DNA of 64,000 nt. It comes from Girardinichthys multiradiatus (Eukaryota > Chordata > Actinopteri > Cyprinodontiformes > Goodeidae). The notes under the pieces are model-generated. The model was not told the origin of the DNA, searched no databases, and worked only from the letters and a program-made list of their open reading frames with translations. The stretch covers positions 868,001 to 932,000 of the forward strand of contig NC_061806.1 in the NCBI RefSeq assembly GCF_021462225.1, given 5' to 3'. Position 1 is the stretch's first letter; each line of letters opens with the position of its first letter. Positions 33,384 through 42,905 of the stretch are shown piece by piece. Made by a program: the position numbers and the translations under genes.

Positions 33384-33395
33384 AATAGGGGGAAT
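33384..33395 (+). promoter_or_regulatory. Polypurine tract of the 14-kb ERV
   Basis: AAATAGGGGGAA stands directly before the TG of the 3' LTR, the expected site of plus-strand priming. Confidence 0.65.
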
Positions 33396-33919
33396 GTTGG
33401 AATAATTGTATATAGTTTTTATCTTATATTTTTCCTTTCATCTTATATTTTTTCCTTTTCATTAACTTGACTATTTGATCTTTATAACCTTTCATGATGT
33501 ATGTGTGAGTAAAGGATGTGATGAGTTTGTCTGCAGGCAAGGATCTAAGGTGGAGCTGAGAAGAAGCAGTCACAGATGAGGAGGTCATAAAGAGGGTGGC
33601 TGATTGTGCTGAGCAGAAGACACACTGATCTTAAGATGGGGGAGACTGTGGAAGTGTTTTGTTACAAGATAATGGTGTTTATGACCTGTTTACAATGCAG
33701 CTGTTTTTCCCATCCTTAGAGAGCAACGTTTATTGTAACTAGGGAACCCCAAAGATAATAAAAAGAAAGGAATGAACAGATGGTTTTCAGAGCTATAGGA
33801 GATCTGTAACTGAAAAGCACATCTCTGTCTGTTCTCCTCGCAGCGAGTTAAATAACTAATTCTTTGTCTTTCTCTTCTTTTTGTGATGATTATAAGTATT
33901 TTAGGTTGTTTGAACCTGA
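33396..33919 (+). repeat. 3' LTR of the 14-kb ERV
   Basis: Starts TGTTGGAATAATTG and parallels 19911-20420 to AACCTGA. The final CA seen in the 5' LTR is not preserved here, where the text changes to GAGCTTC. A short duplication of a TCTTATATTTT-like block near 33425-33465 distinguishes it from the 5' LTR. Confidence 0.85.
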
Positions 33920-34047
33920 GAGCTTCAACACCGGGCTGTATCATCCACCTTCTCCAGACCTCTACTCACCAGCCACCTCACACACACGACTGATGGCGCC
34001 GCCAAATTTTGTGCGTTTTCATATATGTTAAAGTAGGCAATTCATTT

Positions 34048-34230
34048 TGGGGAATAATAATAATAATAATAAACATTCAAATTACAATAGGCCTTCGCAG
34101 CGCTTTGCTGCTCGGGCCTAATAATAATAAGAATTCCTGCAATTACAAACACAAAAAACAAACACCTGAGGGTATATTTAGGCCCTTGCAGTTTTCCTGC
34201 TCGGGCCTAAATATACCCTCAGGTGTTTTT
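34048..34230. repeat. Hairpin tail units like those at 11 and 12.7 kb
   Basis: Two further copies of the GC-rich hairpin unit: GGCCTTCGCAGC..GCTGCTCGGGCC near 34090-34119, and GGCCC..GCAG / CTGC..GGGCC at 34181-34207. The second is enclosed by an additional perfect inverted repeat, arms 34160-34185 and 34203-34228. The preceding 33990-34045 may be the decayed body of the same repeat. Confidence 0.6.
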
Positions 34231-34277
34231 TTTCTTCATTATTTAACAAGTAGTCATCAGAGTGAGCATAAGACTGG

Positions 34278-35327
34278 ATGTCTGAAAGAAGGATGATGAA
34301 GAATGTATATTACAACACATCAAATCCGGGAAGTTTAGGGGGTTTAGAAAGGTTGAGGAGGGTTTTGCAAGATGAAACGGAGAAGAAGGTAGCGGTTGAA
34401 AAAGTTAAATATTTTTTATCGGGAGAATATACCTATACTCTACATACCCTGCAAGAATAAAGTTCCCGAGAAACAGAGTTTTTGTCACCAGACCATTGAG
34501 ACAGTTCCAAGCCGATCTCTGTGACATGCAAGCTCTGGCCAAGGAAAATGACGGTTACAATTATTTATTAACAGTCATTGACATCTTTTCAAAGAGGGTG
34601 TATGTACGTGTTTTGAAGAGGAAAACTGCTGCAGAGGTGCTAAAGGCTTTTGAATCAGTTTTTAAAGAAAGTCAGGTCCCAAAAAAACTTCAAACTGATG
34701 CCGGTAAAGAATCTTTTAACAAGAAATTTAAGCTTCTAATGGAGAAACACAGTATTGAACATTTTGCCACAGCAAGTGAAACAAAAGCCTCCGTGGTTGA
34801 GAGAGTTAACCCTACGTTAAAAACAAGGATGTGGAGATATTTTACTGCTAACACCCGACGGTACATTGATGTCCTGCAAAATTTTGCTAGAAGCTACAAC
34901 CACAGCTACCACACCAGCATTAAGATGAGCCCTATGGAAGTGACCTCAGAAAATGCCTTTCAAGTGTTTCAGAATCTGTACGATGTTACCTCCAACAGAT
35001 ATTGCAGGGCCTCAGAGACAACGTTTAAACAGGGGGATCTTGTCAGAATATCCAAGGTACGTGGAGTGTTTGACAAAAAATACAGAGTTTTACGGATGAA
35101 GTGTTTACAGTATATGAGCGGATACCCCGATCTCCTCCTGTATACAAACTCAAAGATTTGGATGGAGAACCTATTGAGGGTTCTTTACTTCAAAAAGTAA
35201 AAAATATTTAAGGACAAGATGTATCAGGTGGAGAAAATATTAAATCGACGGGTGTCAAACAGGTTTTTGTACGCTGGAAAAATTGGCCTGAGAAATTCAA
35301 CAGTTGGATCAAGTTTGATGAACTATG
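34278..35327 (+). pseudogene. Polinton/adintovirus-like integrase
   Basis: The frame 34278-34460 gives an N-terminal block with N-V-Y-Y and N-P-G-S-L-G-G-L-E-R-L. After one frame change the core (34496-35200) reads R-Q-F-Q-A-D-L (first D), V-I-D-I-F-S-K-R, L-Q-T-D-A-G-K-E (second D) and S-V-V-E-R-V-N (E), so the rve-type DDE triad is intact. The C-terminal part holds F-K-Q-G-D-L-V-R-I-S-K and, in other frames at about 35250-35327, V-R-W-K-N-W-P and W-I-K-F-D, a chromodomain-like end. Such integrases belong to large self-synthesising DNA elements and to adintoviruses of animals. Three frame disruptions make this copy non-functional. Structural-type genes follow in the same direction. Confidence 0.65.
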
Positions 35328-35376
35328 AAACGTATAAAATAGGTGCGTGCTAAAACCTTACGATTCATACAGCATC

Positions 35377-35691
35377 ATGGACAGCAAGGCAGAGGATGGC
35401 GGTTTTTACGTTACCCTTCCCTCTAATGCTAGCATGGAAGTGTTTAAAAATAATACCAGTTCACGTTTCCGTGTAAATTTAGCTCAACATATTGATTTAG
35501 AAGGCCAATGGTTGGTTGCATTAGCAGAGATTTCATATCCCCATACATGGCATAATTTACCGGATTATGATGCCTACTTTGAATGGAGGAAAGTTGGTGA
35601 TGTGGAGATCCATACGCAAAGGATCAGAGGTGGCTACTATAACAGCGTTTTCAACTCAAGACAGAGATGGAACTGTTTTTCAAAAAAATGA
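35377..35691 (+). pseudogene. Polinton-like element structural-type protein (remnant)
   Basis: The start at 35377 was chosen because the conserved block V-T-L-P-S-N-A-S begins 12 residues later. Then follow F-R-V-N-L-A, L-E-G-Q-W-L-V-A-L-A-E-I-S-Y-P-H-T-W and N-L-P. I know this pattern as a hypothetical virion-type protein found next to the rve integrase in animal Polinton-like elements. Its exact role is not established. The frame ends early (104 aa) in a lysine-rich stretch after a probable frameshift near 35660. It starts about 50 bases after the chromodomain-like end of the integrase. Confidence 0.5.
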
Positions 35692-35757
35692 ACTCGGATA
35701 TCCGCATTAAATTCAGCAACTGTCCTTCAACAGTGCACCAAGCAGGCAAAAGAGAAC

Positions 35758-36092
35758 ATGGCACAGCTAAGTCTGAGACGTGATCCAAATCGCTTTGTAA
35801 ATTACTATGTAAGTCAATCAGGCGGTAATCTGCCAGGGTTTTATGGGGCCCCGGTCATGTACGGACGCGGAATTGGATCATTATTTTCAAAATTATTCCG
35901 CTTCGTATCCCCTCTAGTTAAAAAGGATTTGCTATTGCAAAACCCCGTCTTAAAACGGCTGCATCAAATATCGCTTCGGATGTCATCGGTAGAGCCGTGA
36001 GTAAAATGAGTGGTTCTACACGCACCGACAGTCAAGAATTGTTCAGGAATTATGGTTTTATCCAAAAGACCCAGAACAAGATCCCCTGGTAA
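35758..36092 (+). pseudogene. Small G/F-rich virion-type protein of the same element
   Basis: The frame reads N-Y-Y-V-S-Q-S-G-G-N-L-P-G-F-Y-G, then G-R-G-I-G-S-L-F-S-K-L-F-R-F. After a frame change near 35955 it continues with S-N-I-A-S-D-V-I-G-R-A-V-S and ends with a stop at 36090-36092. The glycine- and phenylalanine-rich amphipathic pattern with basic residues resembles small adenovirus-like core or membrane-active proteins carried by Polinton-type elements. That functional reading is inference. It lies between the structural-type protein and the capsid-like frame. Confidence 0.45.
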
Positions 36093-36197
36093 TCATTTAA
36101 TGACGGTTAAAAAATGACAAATACGAAAAATTAGATCAGTTGGAGCTGACAAACGAAGAGGAAGGAAGTCTTCCGCAAGTTTTGATATATTTAAATA

Positions 36198-36761
36198 ATG
36201 GCTCTTTGTTAGGTATTAATTAGTCAACTCAGAGGCAAGAATGATAGAGTCAGTTTTACTTGCAGCAAGGGTAGCTCACTTTGCAGTGCAGACTACAAAG
36301 TGTTGGCACCCATCTCTCTTTATTTATACATGCTGGTTCACACACAGTTCAACAAACATTCAGGGTGTGTGTGTGTGTGCGCGTGGGGTCAGAAAGGTTA
36401 GAGTTCATGTGTCTTGATTTTTAACAGAGAGAGAGAGAGTGGGGACTTGGTACGAGCAGCCTGTAGATGCTGCGGATAAAAGCATAACTCACTCCTCTCC
36501 CCATCTCCCTGTCTGTGGCATGTGGGAGGGAAAAGCACTTAGAGCATACATGAGTGATAAACAATACAAAAGTTTTCAAACCCTAACACTCTTTTACATA
36601 ACAAATCATCAGAGTGCACGCTGGCAGAGTTGGAATTTTCTGCCCCGATGACGCAGCTATTGATTGAAGATAAAATCTACACCAAGATCCAGCCTTTATC
36701 AGCAATCACCGATGGAGGTCCGATCGAGTTTTTCATTCCGGAAGATGGAGAAAAGTATCTA
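36198..36761 (+). pseudogene. Capsid-like protein start, split by a solo LTR
   Basis: An ATG at 36198 opens a frame that is cut after three codons by the LTR at 36207-36588. It resumes at 36594 in the same frame and runs to 36761. Motifs are L-A-E-L-E-F-S-A-P-M-T-Q, I-E-D-K-I-Y, I-T-D-G-G-P-I-E-F-F-I-P and G-E-K-Y-L. This is the N-terminus of the database family called F54H12.2-like, which accompanies rve integrases in Polinton-like elements and is thought to be a capsid protein. Only about 60 residues remain. Beyond the Tc1 insertion the frame does not continue as expected. Confidence 0.55.
36207..36588 (-). repeat. Solo LTR (382 bp) in the capsid-like gene
   Basis: TGTTAGG at the left and CCTAACA at the right, with CTCTT at both flanks (36202-36206 and 36589-36593). 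CTTTATTTATACATG near 36318 is the complement of a TATA/AATAAA-like box, so minus orientation is likely. It includes GT and GA microsatellites (36365-36385, 36427-36442). Confidence 0.8.
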
Positions 36762-38031
36762 CAGGGGTTGGACAATGAAACTGAAACACCTGTCATTTTA
36801 GTGTGGGAGGTTTCATGTCTAAATTGGACCAGCCTGGTAGCCAGTCTTCATTGATTGCACATTGCACCAGTAAGAGTAGAGTGTGAAGGTTCAATTAGCA
36901 GGGTAAGAGCACAGTTTTGCTCAAAATATTGAAATGCACAGAACATTATGGGTGATATACCAGAGTTCAAAAGAGGACAAATTGTTGGTGCACGTCTTGC
37001 TGGCGCATCTGTGACCAAGACATCAAGTCTTTGTGATGTATCAAGAGCCACGGTATCCAGGGTAATGTCAGCATACCACCAAGAAGGACGAACCACATCC
37101 AACAGGATTAACTGTGGACGCAAGAGGAAACTGTCTGAAAGGGATGTTCGGGTGCTAACCCGGATTGTATCCAAAAAACATAAAACCACGGCTGCCCAAA
37201 TCACGGCAGAATTAAATGTGGACCTCAACTCTCCTGTTTCCACCAGAACTGTCCGTCGGGAGCTCCACAGGGTCAATATACATGGCCGGGCTGCTATAGA
37301 CAAACCTTTGGTCACTCATGCCAATGCCAAACATCGGTTTCAATGGTGCAAGGAGCGCAAATCTTGGACTGTGGACAATGTGAAACATGTATTGTTCTCT
37401 GATGAGTCCACCTTTACTGTTTTCCCCACATCCAGGAGAGTTACGGCGTGGAGAAGCCCCAAAGAAGCGTACCACCCAGACTGTTGCATGCCCAGAGTGA
37501 AGCATGGGGATGGATCAGTGATGGTTTGGGCTGCCATATCATGGCATTCCCTTGGTCCAATACTTGTGCTAGATGGGCGCGTCACTGCCAAGGACTACCA
37601 AACCATTCCTGAGGACCATGTGCATCCAATGGTTCAAACATTGTGTGCTGAAGGTGGTGCCGTGTATCAGGATGACAATGCACCAATACACACAGCAGGA
37701 CTGGTGAAAGATTGGTTTGATGAACATGAAAGTGAAGCTGAACATCTCCCATGGCCTGCACAGTCACCAGATCTAAATATTATTGAGCCACTTTGGGGTG
37801 TTTTGGAGGAGCGAGTCAGGAAACGTTTTCCTCCACCAGTATCACGTAGTGACCTGACCACTATCCTGCAAGAAGAATGGCTTAAAATCCCTCTGACCAC
37901 TGTGCAGGACTTGTATATGTCATTCCCAAGACGGATTGACGCTGTATTGGCCGCAAAAGGAGGCCCTACACCATACTAATAAATTATTGTGGTCTAAAAC
38001 TAGGTGTTTCAGTTTCATTGTCCAACCCCTG
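36762..38031 (+). mobile_element. Complete Tc1-like transposon, DD37E type
   Basis: The 1270-bp element has terminal inverted repeats that are identical for 30 bp (starting CAGGGGTTGGACAATGAAAC). TA stands at both flanks (36760-36761 and 38032-38033). One uninterrupted transposase gene occupies most of it. No frameshift or stop is visible. It is the most intact mobile element of the window. Confidence 0.9.
36948..37979 (+). CDS. Tc1-like transposase, uninterrupted (343 aa)
   Basis: The enzyme would cut the element out of DNA and reinsert it at TA. Residues 1-110 form paired helix-turn-helix DNA-binding domains (I-V-G-A-R-L-A-G-A-S-V-T-K-T and a second R-T-V-R-R-E-L). A basic G-R-K-R-K-L link lies between them. 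The catalytic core shows F-S-D-E-S (first D), Y-Q-D-D-N-A-P-I-H (second D) and S-P-D-L-N-I-I-E (E). By my count 37 residues separate the second D and the E, versus 34 in the two Tc1 copies at 46.9 and 53.7 kb. The glycine-rich K-H-G-D-G-S-V-M-V-W block is normal. Length and the stop close to the right terminal repeat match full-length family members. Start codon: the first ATG of the open frame, 186 bases inside the left end. Activity is plausible but not shown. Confidence 0.88.
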   Translation: MGDIPEFKRGQIVGARLAGASVTKTSSLCDVSRATVSRVMSAYHQEGRTTSNRINCGRKRKLSERDVRVLTRIVSKKHKTTAAQITAELNVDLNSPVSTRTVRRELHRVNIHGRAAIDKPLVTHANAKHRFQWCKERKSWTVDNVKHVLFSDESTFTVFPTSRRVTAWRSPKEAYHPDCCMPRVKHGDGSVMVWAAISWHSLGPILVLDGRVTAKDYQTIPEDHVHPMVQTLCAEGGAVYQDDNAPIHTAGLVKDWFDEHESEAEHLPWPAQSPDLNIIEPLWGVLEERVRKRFPPPVSRSDLTTILQEEWLKIPLTTVQDLYMSFPRRIDAVLAAKGGPTPY

Positions 38032-38085
38032 TACGACCCTGCTTCCTGGTCTGAACCCTGGGTTGTCAGAGGTTTGGAGAACTAA

Positions 38086-38122
38086 TAAATTCGGCCAGAT
38101 TCCTAGAATCTGGCCGAATTTA
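38086..38122. repeat. Perfect 17-bp inverted repeat
   Basis: TAAATTCGGCCAGATTC (38086-38102), a 3-base loop and its exact complement (38106-38122). It can form a strong hairpin. It lies between the Tc1 element and an antisense Gypsy fragment; its role is unknown. Confidence 0.7.
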
Positions 38123-38330
38123 TTCCCTCCTAGAATCTCACAATTTTGGAGTAGTCTCGTATAAACCTCCTATAAAACCCTGCAAACTCAAGGAAAGACT
38201 TTAACTCTTTGATGTTATTTGGCCTGGGCCAGGTAGTAAGGGCCTCTATCTTGGATCTGTTTTGACCCCTTTTCTGACACGACATGGCCAAGGCACTCAC
38301 CTGTTAGGGGAGAATCTGTCAAATCAAAGG
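38119..38330 (-). pseudogene. pol (fragment): Gypsy RT-connection fragment
   Basis: The minus strand reads L-G-H-V-V-S-E-K-G near 38290 and, after a frame change, [21 protein letters not shown] near 38215-38140. These are the blocks between the RT catalytic box and RNase H in Gypsy elements. Neither catalytic domain is present. No LTR belongs to it visibly. Confidence 0.65.
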
Positions 38331-38339
38331 AAAGCTTAC

Positions 38340-38754
38340 ATGGTTCAGATGTCTGCATGGCAATATTTGGTATAGATTGGGGTGACTCAACTGACACAGC
38401 CTTAGTGTCACTTTCTGGCAGTGTTAGTACAGTCTTAGGGACGGAGACCTAAGCTATGATGTGGCCAGCAGGTATTTTGATGTCATATGCAGTTTCGTTT
38501 TTGACCAGGACAGGCAACTGGAAGGATGAATGTCAGGGAATTATCACAGTGTAACTGCAAAGCAAGAGACCAGCGGGTAAGTTCAACCGTGGGGGGTCTA
38601 CTAAGAGGGTAGTGTTCATTGTATTTGTTCATCTCTATCAGATGTCAGTACCATAGTCTGTTTCAAGAGCCACATTTGAGTACAATTTGTAGTGTTATCT
38701 TAATAAAATGACACTTATTATTAAAAAAACAATACAAACTGACCGATAACTGGC
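38340..38754. other. Unassigned stretch
   Basis: Possibly the continuation of the antisense Gypsy fragment, but no motif could be confirmed. Confidence 0.3.
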
Positions 38755-39290
38755 AGAAGGAATAGTATCCCTGGTCTCCTTAACACACAGTATGCCAACA
38801 TTTCTCCTCTGCATCATGTCAGCCAACTATCTAGCTTTTCCTTTCATAGTCCCAACATTCAAATTACCCACTCTCAGTCCTAGACTCTGGACTTACCATT
38901 TCTCTTTCTGCCTACAGACATATCTACCTCTTCTTCTTCCTCTTCTTCTTTTCTGACCAACAGTAGCCCAGTTACACTCTGTAAGTGGAATGAAGGGATA
39001 AAGGTGTTGGAAAAAACGTTAAGGTTCATGAAAGAAGCATCATGCACAAGATGTGGGCAGAACATACTATTGGGACAGCCCTGTTGATGGCTGCTATTAC
39101 GCATCTGGGTAATGGGACTATTCAGGAAAATGTCCAGGGCTGTTTCAAATTCCCAGTCCACCCCTGGACTTGCAGATGCTGTTGTGCAGATACAAACGAA
39201 GACTTTTACATCATACAGGCTTCTGTCAAGCAGGCAGCTGGGTTGACAGCTACAGTCCCACTTTAAAAGAGTAGTATCCTGAATGACCAT
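38755..39290 (-). pseudogene. LINE 5' region with endonuclease start
   Basis: At 38890-38760 the minus strand reads R-V-G-N-L-N-V-G-T-M-K-G-K-A-R-E-L and then I-L-C-V-Q-E-T, the N and E blocks that open an APE-type LINE endonuclease. Upstream (39290-38880) a 136-codon frame includes an acidic run of seven glutamates and a basic G-R-K-R-N-G-K. It may be 5' UTR read in frame. The rest of ORF2 is missing. Confidence 0.5.
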
Positions 39291-39299
39291 CTGAAAGGC

Positions 39300-41850
39300 A
39301 AAGAATTAGAATTAAAATGATCACCTGGTAGAATAGACTGATACGCTTGAAGAATGCTGGTTAAAAGTGTACTACACTGATCAATTAAGATTAAAATGAA
39401 AAAATTTAACTACAGTTTGGTTTCATCTTTATGTAGTATACCAATGGCTTTGGGACAAAACATGTTCATGAGCTGCATGTGAGCTGTGAGCTGTATTGGA
39501 CCTGTGTTGTTTCCCTGAGGGCACACATTCAAGTTATGGACAGAAGTAGAAAACATTAAGTTGAAGGTAAACTGTTCTTCCAGAACAGGGAGGTATATGT
39601 TTGTGAAATTCAGTGCAGATATTATGGCTCTCTAAAGGGCTTGGTTGTCATCTGCTGATCTGTTGCTCATACCACAGCGGGATCCAGTGAGTCAGAATGC
39701 TCTCAGTGGAACCAAGGTAGAAGAAGGACCAGCTGTTGTTGTGGCAGACTGACTTTAGGAAGAGTTTCTAAAGTGCAGAGTGTTTGATGTTTATAGGCAA
39801 ACATTTTAGCAGTTACACAAATAATGTATTTTGAAGCTACATCAAATTTATGTCGGGTTGGCCCTTATTTTTCAAAACGTTTGCAATTAACTCTGGCATG
39901 TGAGATATCAACTTTTGATCCACTAGTGGCTCTTGTCAGCGTACAAAAAGCCAATGTATTATTGCCATTCAATTCCTGATTCAAAGTGAAATAAAGGTAA
40001 AATACAAATTTGCTTAGACTTCATTAAGGGCCCATATATAAGCAATCCCATGTTCTGTAAATATGAACCCAACTCATTCCTGCTGTTTAATTAAAAAGCC
40101 CTGAACTGACCATAAGCACATGCAATGTATATTTTATAGATACAGTCTTATATGTGTTCCAATAAGGCCTGTTTTTGAAAATAACAACCTTTAAGCAGGT
40201 GTTAAACTTACTTTTCATTAAACCCACATTTATGTATTAAAATTGTTTTTATTAAATAAATGGTTTGATGCAATATTTTAACGTTTACATACAGTGTCTT
40301 CATTAGCTGCAAGCAGAAAATTATCATAACAGAAATAAAGGGTTGAAAACACCAGTCTGCGTGTAATTAATGCATGTGTTTTAATCAGGGAATTGTGTTA
40401 CTGAAATAAATAAAGTTTATTCATTTAATTTATTGAATGTGTCTGCATAATGTATATACAAAATGAAAAGTAATATAATGTAATTGGCATTCCTCAAAAT
40501 ACAATATAATAATATGTGTAATATTTATTTCAGAACCAGCTTCCTTATTCCAAAAGCATCACCATTGCATGACACTGCCACCATTATGTTTTACAGTGGT
40601 GGTGTTGTGTTAAAGGGTTGACGTGCAGAGTAGTTTTCAGCTGCACTAGCATTTTGCATGTTGTTAAAAAGTATCACTGGAGCACATAATTGCTGTCCCT
40701 TCGGCAGCTTGTGACAAACTACAAATGGGATTTCTTTAGAGTATAAAAAAAACTTAAGATGGCTTCTTGAAACACTGAGAAATACATATGTAGCTTTCTA
40801 AAAGCAAAAAAAAAGTCTTACTCCAAAATGTATAATTATATCTACAACGGCTCTTTGAAGAAACCTACATAAAGAGCTACAACATTTAATTTCCCTTTGG
40901 GATTAATAAAGTATTTTTTAATTGAATTGAATTGAATATAACCCCTGGTGGATACAAATAAATTGAACAAGTTTTGTCATACGACCCTAAATGGAAATGC
41001 TACATGACAAAGTGAGTCTGCAATCAGTATTAGTCATTTTATTAATTGTAAAGCTGACACAGGCTGCATTTTATTCAATTTTCCTTTGAGATTAATAAAT
41101 TATTTTTAAATTGAATTTAATTTTGATTTGAATTGAATACATTGAACCTAATCAGCTGCTTGTTCGTGTGAAACATTAAAGGCAGCACAAGGCTAACCTA
41201 TTTATATCGCAGCAGCTACACAGCTAAGGGACAAAGAAATTGCCTGAAGGAAATGCCTATGAAAACGTAACAACAATTGTAGAATAAGCTGCTCTATCTA
41301 TCCATCTATCTATTTATGGCTAGATGTGAGTTGAGCAGAACCATTTTTTCACTGACAGCTTCTGCTTAGAATCATCATCACTGTGATGAAACAGATTTTC
41401 TGAATAATAATACATAATTAGGTATTATAATAGTACTTGATTACTAAAGGTTCCCAATTTAACTTAAGAGGTTATATAATTGCAGCAGCAATTTATGTGG
41501 GAAGAAGGCTGCTGCCCCCGTTTTTGGTGGTTGAAGGAAATAGCAATTTAACAGAAACATTACATCAATAAACATTACATTTCTACAAGTGCATACCATT
41601 AAAGACCAGGGACCTCATGAGCAAAAAGGTGTGTAGCTTTTATACTAAAGGTTTGCCCTAGAGAGAAATTGTTAAACTCGCTCCCCACAAATTGATTCAG
41701 ATGTACGAAACTGTGCGTAGACATGTCACTGCACACGTAGCCTTTATGCATCCCAATTTCCGGTGAATTCTGCGGAGCTGCACATGGCGTTGGTGCTGCC
41801 CGGTCTCCGCCCATAAATACATATACAAAGTTGTATAAATAACCAGAAGG
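39300..41850. other. Long non-coding stretch with two LINE-type tails
   Basis: AT-rich DNA without recognisable genes. Two short 3'-end relics are visible: 40890-40940 (CCCTTTGGGATTAATAAAG, then ATTGAATTGAATTGAAT) and 41078-41145 (a variant with TTGAGATTAATAAAT). Both end in the same ATTGA-type tail as the insertion at 58377. A CTAT microsatellite lies near 41293-41316. The 107-codon minus frame at 41599-41922 has no convincing family. Confidence 0.45.
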
Positions 41851-41854
41851 CACC

Positions 41855-42905
41855 ATGGCAACAGGGGTGGTCAGTAAGGCAAGAAAGAGGAGATTAACTG
41901 AATATAAAATACCCTTCATCACTATTGATGTTCAGAACCCCACAGACCATGACACTGTGCTCTTTGGGAAGACACTTGTAGGAACAGTTCAACCTGTACA
42001 AGCTGTTTATCCTGCCTCAATGTTTCAGGCAGCTGCTGCAGTCCCAGCTACTGTGAACGAAGTTGAAACAAATGAGCAACAAAACAGTACATGGGACCCC
42101 CCAGTGGACTTAAGTCACTTACCTGAAAATGAAAGGTCAGTAGAACAGACAATGTTAAGAGAAGAATGTGCCTCTTTTTCCAAATCCAAAAATGACATTG
42201 GTTGTGTAGAAAAGTTGCAACTCTCTGTTTCTTTAAAGGACAATGAGCCAGTTGCAAAAACATATCTGTCTGTGCCAAAGCCCTTATTATAGAGAAATGA
42301 GAGACTATCTGGATGACCTTATTGCACATGACTGGGTCGTAAAGTCCCACTCACCCTACGCAGCTCCCGTAGTTTGTGTTCGGAAAAAAGTGTGGAGGAC
42401 TTCGCTTGTGCATAGATTACTGTGAAGTAAACAGGAAAACCCTACCCGACCGCCAGCCAATTCCTAGAGTGCAGTACATCATGGATGGACTAGGAGGCAA
42501 CACTTCATTTTCCTTGCTTGATCAAGGGAAAGCATATCATCAGGGATTCATGGTCGAGAATTCCTGACACTTGACTGCATTCGTGACACCATGGGGTTTA
42601 TACGAGTGGGTTCGGATCCCATTCGGTTTAATGAATGCACCCGCTGCTTTTCAGCGATGCATGGAAAACTGTCTGGAAGGACTAAGAGATGAGATCTGCA
42701 TCCCATATCTCGATGACACCATTGTATTTAGTAAGTCATTCACAACACATGTAGACACATGTAGACGAACTGTGTTACAAAGACTCAGACAACATGGCAT
42801 AAAATTAAAATCGAGTAAATGTGAACTATTTAAGAAAGAAGTGCACTACTTAGGGCGCATTGTTTCAGCTCAGGGCAGTAAGATAGATCCAGCTGATACT
42901 GTCGC
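41855..42905 (+). pseudogene. pol (fragment): Gypsy pro-RT region and reverse transcriptase, first part
   Basis: A 145-codon frame (41855-42292) ends with D-N-E-P-V-A-K-T-Y and P-K-P-L, the lead-in of RT. After frame changes come [56 protein letters not shown] and the catalytic I-P-Y-L-D-D-T. The thumb follows (S-S-K-C-E-L-F, Y-L-G-R-I-V-S). The gene is cut at 42905 by a solo LTR and resumes at about 44990. Gag and protease upstream are not visible. Stops at 42290, 42423 and 42566 make it defective. Confidence 0.8.

Noticed and set aside
41599..41922. 107-codon minus frame with a signal-peptide-like start
   Set aside because: No homologous pattern recognised, and it overlaps the start of Gypsy text on the plus strand; not strong enough to call a gene.
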